Below are positions 35,213 through 44,073 of a stretch of 64,000 bases of DNA, in pieces; the first letter of the stretch is position 1, and each line of letters opens with the position of its first letter. The notes beneath the pieces were generated by a model. The model did not search any database. It had not been told where the DNA came from and saw nothing but the letters and a program-made list of their open reading frames with translations. This DNA comes from Bacteroides pyogenes DSM 20611 = JCM 6294 (GTDB lineage: Bacteria > Bacteroidota > Bacteroidia > Bacteroidales > Bacteroidaceae): contig NZ_ATZH01000008.1 of assembly GCF_000428105.1 (NCBI RefSeq), positions 1 to 64,000 on the forward strand. Reading direction: 5' to 3'. The translations under genes were made by a program, and so were the position numbers.

Positions 35213-36075
35213 CAAAGAATATTGGAAAGTCAATTAAGACACGTCTGCTAAACCTGGCAAAAGAGGAGAAGCAGGATTACATGAAGGTGCTTGTGAGATA
35301 CTTGCACGAACGCTTGTTGTTCCGCATTTCAGCAAGCCCTTATAAAAGTCACTTCTTGTTGAAAGGAAGTTCCCTGCTGTTTGCATTGGATGGTTTTAAG
35401 GCTCGACCCACCATCGACATTGACCTGCTCGGTGAGCGCATCAGCAATGATAGGGACAGTCTTAAAGAAGTGTTCCAAAAGGTATGCAGTGTGGAATGTG
35501 AGGATGATGGTGTCCGTTTTGATGCTGGTTCTCTTGAACTGGAACCGATAGCCATTGAGAAGAAATACCCAGGCACTTGTGTGAAGGTTGTGGCCCACTT
35601 GGACACTATAGTGCAGCAGGTATCTGTTGACATTGGCTTCGGTGATGTGGTTACGCCTTATCCTGTCTCATTGGATTACCCATTATTGCTTCCCGATGTT
35701 CCAGCTGTAGAAATCTATGCCTATTCGCTGGAAACGCTGATTGCTGAGAAGTTTCACACCATGGTTGACCGCGACGAGAGTAACAGCCGTATGAAGGATT
35801 TCTTTGATGTGTACCAGCTCTTCACCTATCATGAAATAGACAAAGCTCTTCTAGAAGAAGCCATAGTCAGCACCTTCAAGAACAGAAATACATCATACAA
35901 AGATAACCTCGCCCTGTTCACGAACACGTTTGCCCAAGACGATACACGTAATGCCTGGTGGAAAGCATTCTTGAAAAAGATTCGTTGGAAGGAACATATT
36001 GACTTCTCTGATGTAATGAACTGCATTAAAGAGAATCTACAAGAATATTGGAAGGAAGATGTCTTGGGACGATAA
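35209..36075 (+). CDS. abiEii: AbiEii-type nucleotidyltransferase toxin
   Basis: A 288-residue protein of the AbiEii/AbiGii (DUF1814) family. The nucleotidyltransferase core reads LLKGSSLLFAL...RPTIDIDLLGE (about 45-72), with the GSS and the DxD metal ligands intact. ETLIAEKFHTMVDRDESNSRMKDFFDVYQL (about 180-210) carries the conserved K and R/D block. Intact and of normal length. The ATGA overlap with abiEi and a terminator downstream define a two-gene abortive-infection/TA operon placed next to a conjugation region, where such modules often act in phage defence or element maintenance. Confidence 0.87.
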   Translation: MTKNIGKSIKTRLLNLAKEEKQDYMKVLVRYLHERLLFRISASPYKSHFLLKGSSLLFALDGFKARPTIDIDLLGERISNDRDSLKEVFQKVCSVECEDDGVRFDAGSLELEPIAIEKKYPGTCVKVVAHLDTIVQQVSVDIGFGDVVTPYPVSLDYPLLLPDVPAVEIYAYSLETLIAEKFHTMVDRDESNSRMKDFFDVYQLFTYHEIDKALLEEAIVSTFKNRNTSYKDNLALFTNTFAQDDTRNAWWKAFLKKIRWKEHIDFSDVMNCIKENLQEYWKEDVLGR

Positions 36076-36122
36076 CTGAACAATCGCCCCCGCTTCTTTA
36101 CTACATATATAATAAAGCATTG

Positions 36123-36153
36123 AATCCTTGTCTGCAATAGGCAAGGATTTTTT
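36123..36153 (+). terminator. terminator of the abiE operon
   Basis: AATCCTTG (36123-36130) pairs with CAAGGATT (36142-36149) and a T-run follows. It is 48 bp past the toxin stop. Confidence 0.8.
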
Positions 36154-36262
36154 GTTGCTTATACAGCAGCAAATCTTTTTTCCTTTACTGAGGCTCCTCA
36201 AATGGCTATTGCTTTTCGCTGGAGCCTTATTTCGTTGTTATGTACAGCAACTTGACCTCTAT

Positions 36263-36417
36263 AGTATGATTATACAAAGAAAATCATACTTATTTTGTAA
36301 TGTGTGTTAAGTATGATACGCTTAACCCTGAAATTTTTCTTTGTTCGTTGAATTATATGTTCCTTTGCACTGATTTTCGGGATAACACAGGACAAGCGTC
36401 TATCTTCCGAGTATGAT
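36263..36417. promoter_or_regulatory. four AGTATGAT octamers upstream of the tra operon
   Basis: AGTATGAT occurs at 36263, 36310 and 36410 and inverted at 36283, all within 155 bp and within 200 bp of the first tra-operon gene. The first and the inverted copy form a 20-bp-spaced pair (TATGATTAT...ATCATA). They look like a repeated operator or a specific nuclease/recombinase site. Only a weak promoter candidate (TTCCTTTG at 36360-36367) is seen. Confidence 0.5.
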
Positions 36418-36455
36418 AATTATTATATTGGATAACATAAAAATCAAATTGAACA

Positions 36456-36935
36456 ATGTCAGGATTTGTAATATTTGCACTCGTCCTAACCTTTGCTTAT
36501 GTGGTGTACTTCGCAGTGCAGATCACTTTAGACCTCCACGGAAAGAAAGTTGAAAAAAGTACAGAAGAAGAGACCTATGATGTCAGTGACATGGCCAACG
36601 AGGAGCAGCCTGTTGCGGTGGAAGAGCACAGCGATGACCCTGATTTAAGCGTCCCCACCTATACAGAACAGGTAACGGAGGATGGACTTAGGGTTTTGAA
36701 CCCAACAGGTAAATCAGTAGTAGTCAACCCTCCTGTAGCTGAGGAAACTCCACAACCGTCCCAGACGGAGCAGCCCGTAACAAGCCAGGAACTCAATGAA
36801 GAGAATGATGCGCACTTGGAGCATATCGACCCCAAGGCTCAGTGCAGTTTCTTTGCTGATGAGTTTATGCAGAATCTCAACGAGAAGCATAACAAACGAA
36901 AAATAGAGAAGAAGAATGCCAGGGATAAGATGTAA
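36456..36935 (+). CDS. membrane-anchored acidic protein, first gene of the tra operon
   Basis: A 159-residue protein not recognised with certainty. One N-terminal membrane segment (FVIFALVLTFAYVVYFAVQI, about 4-23) is followed by a long, acidic, Pro/Glu/Thr-rich region (about 35-125) that is probably disordered. It ends in a lysine-rich coil (NLNEKHNKRKIEKKNARDK). Conjugation operons of this kind start with TraA-TraD proteins; a TraD-like role is possible. It overlaps the first TraE gene by 20 bp. Confidence 0.6.
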   Translation: MSGFVIFALVLTFAYVVYFAVQITLDLHGKKVEKSTEEETYDVSDMANEEQPVAVEEHSDDPDLSVPTYTEQVTEDGLRVLNPTGKSVVVNPPVAEETPQPSQTEQPVTSQELNEENDAHLEHIDPKAQCSFFADEFMQNLNEKHNKRKIEKKNARDKM

Positions 36936-37263
36936 ATACAATCAATTGTTTGCCATTGCAGGCATCATGCTCCTCTTGCCCATGTCAGCTTCTGCCAAAT
37001 GCGGTGGTGTTGATTACAGCTGGGGAGCTGATGCTCTTAGCAATGCCCACGATTTCACTGTGACCATGATGCTCTACGTGGTTTATCTCCTTTATGCCAT
37101 ATCAGCCATAGTTGCCATCATTGGCGCACTACAGATATATATAAAGATGAATACAGGCGAAGGAGATGTTACCAAGTCCATCATGATGCTTATCGGCGCA
37201 TGCCTTTTCATGATAGGTGCCACCATCCTTTTCCCTGCCTTCTTCGGCTATAACATAGTATAG
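36916..37263 (+). CDS. traE: TraE-family small membrane protein (DUF4134), copy 1
   Basis: A 115-residue protein with a signal-like N-terminus (IAGIMLLLPMSASA) and two membrane segments (about 48-72 and 92-112). ISAIVAIIGALQIYIKMNTGEGDVTKSIMMLIGACLF is the DUF4134 core. In the CTnDOT order TraE-TraF-TraG corresponds to VirB2-VirB3-VirB4, so TraE is the likely pilin-type subunit. Two further paralogues lie at 37354 and 53536. Its start overlaps the preceding gene. Confidence 0.85.
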   Translation: MPGIRCKYNQLFAIAGIMLLLPMSASAKCGGVDYSWGADALSNAHDFTVTMMLYVVYLLYAISAIVAIIGALQIYIKMNTGEGDVTKSIMMLIGACLFMIGATILFPAFFGYNIV

Positions 37264-37353
37264 GTACAAAAGATTAAGGATAACAAAGACATCTCAACCT
37301 GCAGGAGAGATAATTGTGTGTAGTAACAAATTAAGTAAATCAAAAGAAAGCAA

Positions 37354-37710
37354 ATGAAGAAAATCAAAACAATTGCGAAAAATCTGTTTGGAGCCAAGCG
37401 AATGAAGACGCTTGCTTTGATGCTCCTCTGTGGCACCATTGCCACCTATGCCCAGAACGCCGCTGGTGATTACACTGCCGGTACTGATGCTCTGGCAACC
37501 GTCACGGAGGAGATTGCCAAGTACGTGCCTTTCGTCGTGAAGCTCTGTTATGCCATCGCTGGCGTTGTTGCTGTGGTCGGTGCGATCTCGGTTTACATCG
37601 CCATGAACAACGAGGAGCAGGATGTCAAGAAGAAGATCATGATGGTCGTTGGCGCATGTATCTTCCTTGTCGCAGCAGCCCAGGCTCTGCCTCTGTTCTT
37701 CGGTATCTAA
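37354..37710 (+). CDS. traE: TraE-family small membrane protein (DUF4134), copy 2
   Basis: A 118-residue paralogue of the preceding gene. It has a signal-like segment (LMLLCGTIATYAQNA), then FVVKLCYAIAGVVAVVGAISVYIAMNNEEQDVKKKIMMVVGACIFLVAAAQALPLFFG with the same two membrane helices and the charged turn between them. The 90-bp gap before it contains no clear promoter. It is 28 bp before traF and is the closest in length to canonical TraE. Confidence 0.87.
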   Translation: MKKIKTIAKNLFGAKRMKTLALMLLCGTIATYAQNAAGDYTAGTDALATVTEEIAKYVPFVVKLCYAIAGVVAVVGAISVYIAMNNEEQDVKKKIMMVVGACIFLVAAAQALPLFFGI

Positions 37711-37738
37711 CCTATCGTTCAAGCAATAGAGATACATC

Positions 37739-38041
37739 ATGTCAGCAATAAACAACGATACTCAGTACGTCTGTTATCCCATGTTCAAGGGACTGCAAAA
37801 GCCCCTCGAATTTATGGGGTTTCAAGGTCGCTACATCACCTGGGCAGCCTGTGCCGTTGGTGGAGCCATTCTTGGCTTCATCATCACCTACTGCATCCTT
37901 GGCTTTGTGGCGGGTCTCCTCGTCCTTGCCGTTTCTCTCTGTACTGGTGCAGCCCTTATCTTCTTCAAGCAGAAGAAGGGGTTGCATACCAAGAAGGAGG
38001 ATCATGGTGTGTTCATCTATGCTTGTTCGCATAGAATGTGA
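37739..38041 (+). CDS. traF: TraF-family membrane protein (DUF4133, VirB3-like)
   Basis: A 100-residue protein with PMFKGLQKPLEFMGFQGRYI followed by two close membrane helices (ITWAACAVGGAILGFIITYCILGFVAGLLVLAVSLCTGAALIFF in two parts) and a basic tail. Size and layout match DUF4133/TraF, the VirB3-like partner of the TraG ATPase. Confidence 0.87.
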   Translation: MSAINNDTQYVCYPMFKGLQKPLEFMGFQGRYITWAACAVGGAILGFIITYCILGFVAGLLVLAVSLCTGAALIFFKQKKGLHTKKEDHGVFIYACSHRM

Positions 38042-38101
38042 TTAAACTCAATTCAAACGTAAACAAATGAGCAAGTGTGTTGAAATCTGAATAGTGTAAC
38101 C

Positions 38102-38135
38102 GATAGGCTCACCCTTTCGTCAGGATGGGCCTATC
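38102..38135 (+). other. hairpin between traF and traG
   Basis: GATAGGC (38102-38108) pairs with GCCTATC (38129-38135), with a CCC/GGG extension inside. It sits in the 127-bp gap between traF and traG. The following TTCATATC is too weak for a strong terminator, so it may be an attenuator or an RNA-stability element. Confidence 0.4.
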
Positions 38136-38168
38136 TTCATATCAAGTTAATGTAAACCCAGAACAAGA

Positions 38169-40730
38169 ATGATTCTATACGTTATCATAACATTCGTGGC
38201 TATCCTTATTGGTATGGCAATTTCCGTATCAGCCTTTGGTACAGGCGGTAAGCGCAAGAAGATATTCCAGGACATATACTTCTCCATCGAGGACGTGGAT
38301 GGCATCGGTGTGCTCTATACCAAGACCGGTGAGTATTCTGCCATCCTGAAGATGGAGAACCCCGTACAGAAGTATTCTGCCAACATCGACAGCTATTATG
38401 AGTTCAACCATCTGATGACCTCCCTTGCCCAGACTCTTGGTGAAGGCTATGCCATCCATAAACAGGATGTGTTTGTCCGCAAGCATTTCCATGATGAGAG
38501 TAACGATAATCATGAGTTTCTGTCAGAGTCTTATTTCAGGTATTTCACAGGCCGTCCCTATACCGACAGTCAGACCTACCTTATCATTACTCAGGAGAAC
38601 AAGAAGAGTCGCATCTTCTCTTTTGACAGCAAGAAATGGCGTGACTTTGTCGTGAAGATACGCAAAGTGAAAGACCAGCTGAAGGATTCGGGAGTATCGG
38701 CGACCTATCTTGACGGCACTACAGCCCGTGACTATGTTGACCGTTATTTCGCGATGAACTTCAAGGACAAGATAATCTCCATGACCAACTTCAAGGTAGA
38801 TGAAGAGTCCATCTGCATGGGCGACAAGCGTTGTAAGGTCTATAGCCTTGTCGATGTCGATTGCATCAACACACCTTCCATCGTCCGTCCCTTCACCAAT
38901 ATCGAGGTGAACAATGTCGCCATGCCTGTTGACATGGTGTCCTTGGTTGACAGCATCCCGTCAGCCGATGTCGTGGTGTATAACCAGATGTTCTTCATAC
39001 CGAACCAGAAGCGAGAGCTCTCCCTTCTCGACAAGAAGAAGAACCGTCATGCCAGTATGCCCAACCCCAGCAACCTCATTGCTGTGGAGGACATCAAGAA
39101 AGTGCAGGAAGTCATTGCCAGGGAGAACAAGCAGCTGGTCTATGCCCACTTCAACCTTGTTGTGGGTGTTCCTTTTGATGCCGACATCCAGAAATGCACC
39201 AACCATCTGGAAAACGCCTTCGGTCGTTTGGGCATCCACATCAGCAAGCGTGCCTACAACCAGTTGGAGTTGTTCGTCAACTCCTTCCCCGGCAACTGCT
39301 ACGGCATGAATCCCGACTACGACCGCTTCCTCACGTTGAGTGACGCTGCTGCCTGTCTCATGTATAAGGAGCACATACAGCATAGCGAGGAGACCCCATT
39401 GAAAATCTACTATACAGACCGACAAGGTGTTCCTGTTGCCATTGACATCAGCGGCAAGGAAGGCAAGAACAAGATCACGGACAACTCAAACTTCTTTTGT
39501 CTGGGTCCAAGTGGTAGCGGCAAGTCTTTCCACATGAACAGCGTAGTGCGCCAGATGTGGGAGCAGAACACCGATGTGGTCATGGTCGATACAGGTAACT
39601 CGTATGAGGGACTCTGCGAGTATGTCGGAGGCAAGTATATCAGCTATACCGACGAGCATCCTATCACGATGAACCCCTTTGCCATCAAGCGTGAGGAACT
39701 GAATATCGAGAAGATTGGCTTCCTGAAGAATCTCATCATGCTTATCTGGAAGGGAACCCAGGGAGAAGTCACCAAGACGGAAGACCGCTTGGTAGAGCAA
39801 GTCATCACAGAGTATTTCGATGAATACTTTGTGAAGAAGCGCATCGACAACCTCTCGTTCAACACTTTCTATGAGTACAGCACTGTCCGCATCCCGACCA
39901 TCATCAAGGAGAACAACCTTGCCGGCATCGACCTGGCAGCTTACAACTACCTGCTGAAGGACTTCTACAAGGGAGGCAGCCATGAACTGACCCTCAATGA
40001 GAACCTGGACACGAAGCTGTTTGACGAGACCTTCATTGTCTTCGAGATTGACTCCATAAAGGATGACCCGCTCTTGTTTCCTCTTGTCACCCTTATCATC
40101 ATGGATGTCTTCATCCAGAAGATGCGTATAAAGAAGAACCGCAAGGTGCTGGTCATCGAAGAGGCATGGAAAGCCATTGCTTCCCCTATGATGGCAGAGT
40201 ACATCAAGTACCTCTATAAGACAGCCCGAAAGTTCTGGGCAAGCGTAGGTGTGGTGACACAGGAGATTCAGGACATTGTAGGCAGTCCCATTGTCAAGGA
40301 AGCCATCATCAACAACTCCGATGTCGTGATGCTGCTCGACCAGGCAAAGTTCCGCGAGCGATTCGACGAGATTAAAGCCATCCTTGGCTTGACCGATGTC
40401 GATTGCAAGAAAATCTTCACCATCAACCGTCTGGAGAACAAGGAAGGGCGCAGTTTCTTCCGTGAAGTCTTCATCCGTCGTGGTTCTGTCGGTGCGGTCT
40501 TTGGAGTGGAAGAGCCCCATGAGTGCTATATGACCTACACCACCGAGCGAGCCGAGAAGGAAGCCCTGAAGCTCTACAAGAAAGAGCTGCAGTGTGACCA
40601 TCAGCACGCCATAGAAGCCTACTGCCGTGACTGGGAACTTTCAGGAATATCCAAGTCATTGCCATTCGCCCAAAAGGTCAACCAGACAGGCCATGTGCTT
40701 CATCTCACTCCCCACAACCAATCTGAATAA
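38169..40730 (+). CDS. traG: TraG-family conjugation ATPase (VirB4-like)
   Basis: An 853-residue ATPase of the Bacteroidetes TraG type. An N-terminal membrane segment (LYVIITFVAILIGMAISV) precedes the TraG_N domain (FQDIYFSIEDVDGIGVLYTKTGEYSAILKM). Walker A is GPSGSGKS at 446-453 and Walker B is KVLVIEEAWK near 660. The QEIQDIVGSPIVKEAIINNSDV block (sensor/arginine-finger region) follows. It powers assembly of the mating apparatus together with the TraE/TraF products. Length is typical. Confidence 0.93.
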   Translation: MILYVIITFVAILIGMAISVSAFGTGGKRKKIFQDIYFSIEDVDGIGVLYTKTGEYSAILKMENPVQKYSANIDSYYEFNHLMTSLAQTLGEGYAIHKQDVFVRKHFHDESNDNHEFLSESYFRYFTGRPYTDSQTYLIITQENKKSRIFSFDSKKWRDFVVKIRKVKDQLKDSGVSATYLDGTTARDYVDRYFAMNFKDKIISMTNFKVDEESICMGDKRCKVYSLVDVDCINTPSIVRPFTNIEVNNVAMPVDMVSLVDSIPSADVVVYNQMFFIPNQKRELSLLDKKKNRHASMPNPSNLIAVEDIKKVQEVIARENKQLVYAHFNLVVGVPFDADIQKCTNHLENAFGRLGIHISKRAYNQLELFVNSFPGNCYGMNPDYDRFLTLSDAAACLMYKEHIQHSEETPLKIYYTDRQGVPVAIDISGKEGKNKITDNSNFFCLGPSGSGKSFHMNSVVRQMWEQNTDVVMVDTGNSYEGLCEYVGGKYISYTDEHPITMNPFAIKREELNIEKIGFLKNLIMLIWKGTQGEVTKTEDRLVEQVITEYFDEYFVKKRIDNLSFNTFYEYSTVRIPTIIKENNLAGIDLAAYNYLLKDFYKGGSHELTLNENLDTKLFDETFIVFEIDSIKDDPLLFPLVTLIIMDVFIQKMRIKKNRKVLVIEEAWKAIASPMMAEYIKYLYKTARKFWASVGVVTQEIQDIVGSPIVKEAIINNSDVVMLLDQAKFRERFDEIKAILGLTDVDCKKIFTINRLENKEGRSFFREVFIRRGSVGAVFGVEEPHECYMTYTTERAEKEALKLYKKELQCDHQHAIEAYCRDWELSGISKSLPFAQKVNQTGHVLHLTPHNQSE

Positions 40731-40769
40731 GATATTGAAAGTAGAAACAACGAAACATTCATCCCAACA

Positions 40770-43328
40770 ATGAAACGCTATCTGTTCATAATCATCCTCT
40801 TCGTCTGTGCTGCTGTACCAATGACGGCACAGTACTACAGTGTCAACTATGACAAGCGCACTGTAGCAGAGATGACAGCCGCCTTCGCGTCGGAGGCTGC
40901 CACCGAGGCGTATTATGCCGAACAGGTAGCCAAGATACGTGAATACTACCAAGCTGCGGAAGTGGCTGCTGCTGGTATCTTCACGTCCAAGTTCCTCGAC
41001 CGCCGTGCCCTTACAGACTTAGGTCTATGGACAAGCTCCACAGAGAACTATTATTACCGACGCATCTACAACATGGTCTCCGCCAAGATTATGCCCAAGA
41101 TCTGGACTGTGGCAGGCATGATGTTGCGTAGTCCGCAGAACGCCCTCTATTGGGGCAGCTATCTGTATAAGGTGTGCGAAGAGACAAAGACACTCTGCTA
41201 TCAGTTTGAGTCCATTGTCACCAACAGTCGGCTTTCCTTCAGGGACATCGCATTCCTGGAAATCAACCAGGAACTTGCCGCCATCCTCAAACTGTCCGAA
41301 CTGGGGGATGTGGATTGGAAGAACCTGCTCGACAAATTCTCCGACATAGGCTCCAACTTCACCAAGGACAATCTCAAAGCAGACATCGACAACCTCTATG
41401 CGATGGGAGTCAGCCTTGCCTCTGCAGGTGCTGGCAATGCAGTCAGTTCCATTGTCGGCAACAGCAATTTCAACGGCACACTGATGGACAAGACCAGCAG
41501 TGTCATTGAGATAGCAGAGAATACATACGACCTCTACAACGACCTCTCCACCAATGCCGGCAACACCCTGTTGCAATTCGTTGGTGGACAGGAAGGCATT
41601 GCCAACCTTTTCTCTTTGTCGAATTACAATACCACAGCATGGATTACTGACTATGCCCGTGAAGGCATGGGACAATACTATACACAGCGATGGTATATCT
41701 ACAGTGTTGACCAAGGAAGCGAGAAGCTCTGCGACTACTATCCTCCGACAGATGATGATGCCATCCTGTATGGCGACCATTGGTATCGTATCAGTACAAC
41801 AGATCCCGATTTCTATCCTTCCTCCTCACAACGGGAGGCAGCACTCCAGAACTCAGAGAATCATGCAGGCTGGAGCCGTAGCCGTGTGCAACAGCTCAAT
41901 AACTCTAATGACGGCTACAACTACAATATCAGCTACTATTCGTCAGCATACATTCTCAGCAAAAAGAAAAGCGGTCAGTATGCCAAGGCATACGCCTACG
42001 AGATACATGTGACCAAGTCATGGTACAGGCAAGAAGTCAAATATGAGGATGTCTTCGATTCCTATTCCATGGACATGGCCACTTTCAGAGCAGGCTTGAA
42101 CGCCCGTCTTGCCGACTACAATGACAACGAAGACGGCATCCGATACTACATTGGCAGTGACAGCAAGCGATACTATCAGGCCACCAATGCGGAGAAGATG
42201 GCAGGCTGCGAGACGGCAACCATCAGCGTCACCTGCCATGACGGCACCAAACTGGGTGAAGGTTCCACCCAATACAAGTGCTCTCAGTGCGGCGGCAGCG
42301 TCAATGCCCACACTAAGCAGTGCTCCATGGCTACCACCATCACTTCGGAGAGTGTCAATACCTCCGAGATTGATGCAAAGATTGCCGAGACAGAGGGCAG
42401 AATAGCATCCATTGATACAGAAATAGCCCGATTGGAAGCGGAGAACTCTAACCTCCTGAAGCAGATACAGACTTCCAGCGTTGAAGATGCCGCAAGGTAT
42501 CGTCAGCAATACAACGCTAACAAAGACCGCATATCCGCATTGAAGTCCGAGAAAAGTGCAGCAGAAAAAGAACTTGCAGACTACAACCAAGCCAAGCAAG
42601 AGGCTGTTGATGGAGAGAACGCAGCCACTGACGACTACTACCGCATCCCGGCCATCATGCAGGACTGCAAGAATGCCTATAACCTCAGCTGGAACGGAGC
42701 AGGAGCATGGGAGGGCAACACTTTCGTGCGCACCGCCTCCATGCCCAATATCAACGGCACTATCACGTTCAAGGCCACCACCTCCATTGCAAGAAAGCCG
42801 AAATACTTCCTTGGCATCAAGATACACCGTGCCATCGTCCAGATTTCATGGACGCTTACCACAGAATACAGCGACACGCAGGTGGTGGCTGTCATCAACC
42901 TCGATCCGTCGAAGACAGACCAGGAGAAAGCCGATGAGGTCAATGCCAAGCTGTCAGAGATAGCCCGGGAATACCCTTCCTGTGAGCCAACGGTCGAATA
43001 TGCCAAAAGCAGTCCTGTGGAATCAGATGACACAGAAGACACCTACCATCTGTTGTGGACAAGCGACCGCCTGGAAATTGCCCGTCAGATAGACAGCCGT
43101 CTCACGAAGATCTATGCCGACCTTGTGTCGTTGGAGAAGATGATGCACTACAAGCATTCCATCATAGACATCCTCCGCAGTATAGCCCCTCTCGACACAG
43201 ACCAAGGCAGAAGGCTTACGCTCATAGAGAGATGCAGGAAGCGTTGGTTGCGCAATGCTGCCAACAGCGCACATTCAGATACGTATAACGGCAAATATGA
43301 CGAAGAAGATGAAGAAGAAGAAGAATAA
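40770..43328 (+). CDS. large secreted protein of the tra operon with zinc-ribbon-like knot and acidic tail
   Basis: An 852-residue protein I do not recognise. A signal peptide (YLFIIILFVCAAVPMTAQ) is followed by helical and Tyr-rich segments. A Cys cluster (CHDGTKLGEGS...CSQCGGSVNAHTKQC, about 492-520) suggests a zinc knot. A predicted coiled coil follows (IDAKIAETEGRIASIDTEIARLEAENSNLLKQ..., about 530-615). The last residues are DEEDEEEEE. The gene occupies the place of TraH/TraI between TraG and TraJ but is far larger than CTnDOT TraI. A VirB5-like or pilus-tip role is possible; no homologue can be named from sequence alone. Confidence 0.7.
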   Translation: MKRYLFIIILFVCAAVPMTAQYYSVNYDKRTVAEMTAAFASEAATEAYYAEQVAKIREYYQAAEVAAAGIFTSKFLDRRALTDLGLWTSSTENYYYRRIYNMVSAKIMPKIWTVAGMMLRSPQNALYWGSYLYKVCEETKTLCYQFESIVTNSRLSFRDIAFLEINQELAAILKLSELGDVDWKNLLDKFSDIGSNFTKDNLKADIDNLYAMGVSLASAGAGNAVSSIVGNSNFNGTLMDKTSSVIEIAENTYDLYNDLSTNAGNTLLQFVGGQEGIANLFSLSNYNTTAWITDYAREGMGQYYTQRWYIYSVDQGSEKLCDYYPPTDDDAILYGDHWYRISTTDPDFYPSSSQREAALQNSENHAGWSRSRVQQLNNSNDGYNYNISYYSSAYILSKKKSGQYAKAYAYEIHVTKSWYRQEVKYEDVFDSYSMDMATFRAGLNARLADYNDNEDGIRYYIGSDSKRYYQATNAEKMAGCETATISVTCHDGTKLGEGSTQYKCSQCGGSVNAHTKQCSMATTITSESVNTSEIDAKIAETEGRIASIDTEIARLEAENSNLLKQIQTSSVEDAARYRQQYNANKDRISALKSEKSAAEKELADYNQAKQEAVDGENAATDDYYRIPAIMQDCKNAYNLSWNGAGAWEGNTFVRTASMPNINGTITFKATTSIARKPKYFLGIKIHRAIVQISWTLTTEYSDTQVVAVINLDPSKTDQEKADEVNAKLSEIAREYPSCEPTVEYAKSSPVESDDTEDTYHLLWTSDRLEIARQIDSRLTKIYADLVSLEKMMHYKHSIIDILRSIAPLDTDQGRRLTLIERCRKRWLRNAANSAHSDTYNGKYDEEDEEEEE

Positions 43329-44049
43329 AAAGATTCTGGCTCTCATTGTATGCCTGCTGGCACTGTTGCCTTCCTCCATGTATGCCCAGTTCAGCTTCGA
43401 TGTCACTTCAGTGGAAGCCTACATCAACGACCACAAGGAGCAGAGAAGCCTGCTGCTGGTCCGCTCCACGCTGGAGGCAAGCAACAAACTGCTGCATGAC
43501 TATAGCGGTGATGCCAACAAAGGATTCCGAGACATCAACAAAGAGCTGGACAAATACACAAGAGCCTTTGATGTCATTGACGTGCTTTACCAGTCTCTGC
43601 GCACCAGTCTGAATGTGTACAACACCTACGAGAACATCAGTGACCGTATTGGGGACTATAAGGACATGCTCAGCGATTTCAAAGAAAAATGTCTGGAGCG
43701 AGGCAATATCGTGAGTACGGACACCATGATTGTCACCATCAACATGAGGGCACTTGCCAAGATAGCAGAGGAAGGCGACAAACTGTACAACTCCGTCAGC
43801 GACTTGGTGCTCTATGCCACAGGAGCAGCCGCCTGCACCACCTCAGACCTGCTCCTTGTCCTGACGAACATCAACAACTCGCTTGACAATATCCGCAAGC
43901 ATCTGAACAAGGCGTACTTTGACACATGGAGGTACATACAGGTGCGCATCGGCTATTGGAAACGGCAGGTCTATCGAGCCAAGACAAAGCTGGAAATCGT
44001 CAACGATGCTTTCGGCAGATGGAAAGGGGCAGGCTATTTGGGATATTAG
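43297..44049 (+). CDS. secreted helical protein of the tra operon
   Basis: A 250-residue protein started at the ATG at 43297 (MTKKMKKKKNKKILALIVCLLALLPSSMYAQ), a lysine-rich signal peptide. The first 32 bases overlap the acidic tail of the previous gene in another frame. The mature part is mostly helical (SVEAYINDHKEQRSLLLVRSTLEASNKLLHDYSG..., VSDLVLYATGAAACTTSDLLLVLTNINNSLDNIRKHLNK). Size and position fit a TraI/VirB5-like periplasmic component. I cannot assign a specific family. Confidence 0.72.
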   Translation: MTKKMKKKKNKKILALIVCLLALLPSSMYAQFSFDVTSVEAYINDHKEQRSLLLVRSTLEASNKLLHDYSGDANKGFRDINKELDKYTRAFDVIDVLYQSLRTSLNVYNTYENISDRIGDYKDMLSDFKEKCLERGNIVSTDTMIVTINMRALAKIAEEGDKLYNSVSDLVLYATGAAACTTSDLLLVLTNINNSLDNIRKHLNKAYFDTWRYIQVRIGYWKRQVYRAKTKLEIVNDAFGRWKGAGYLGY

Positions 44050-44073
44050 GATAACATTAAACAAAAGAAGAAT

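Noticed and set aside
39486..40607. 373-codon open frame antisense to traG
   Set aside because: Shadow frame opposite the Walker B region of TraG; composition not protein-like.
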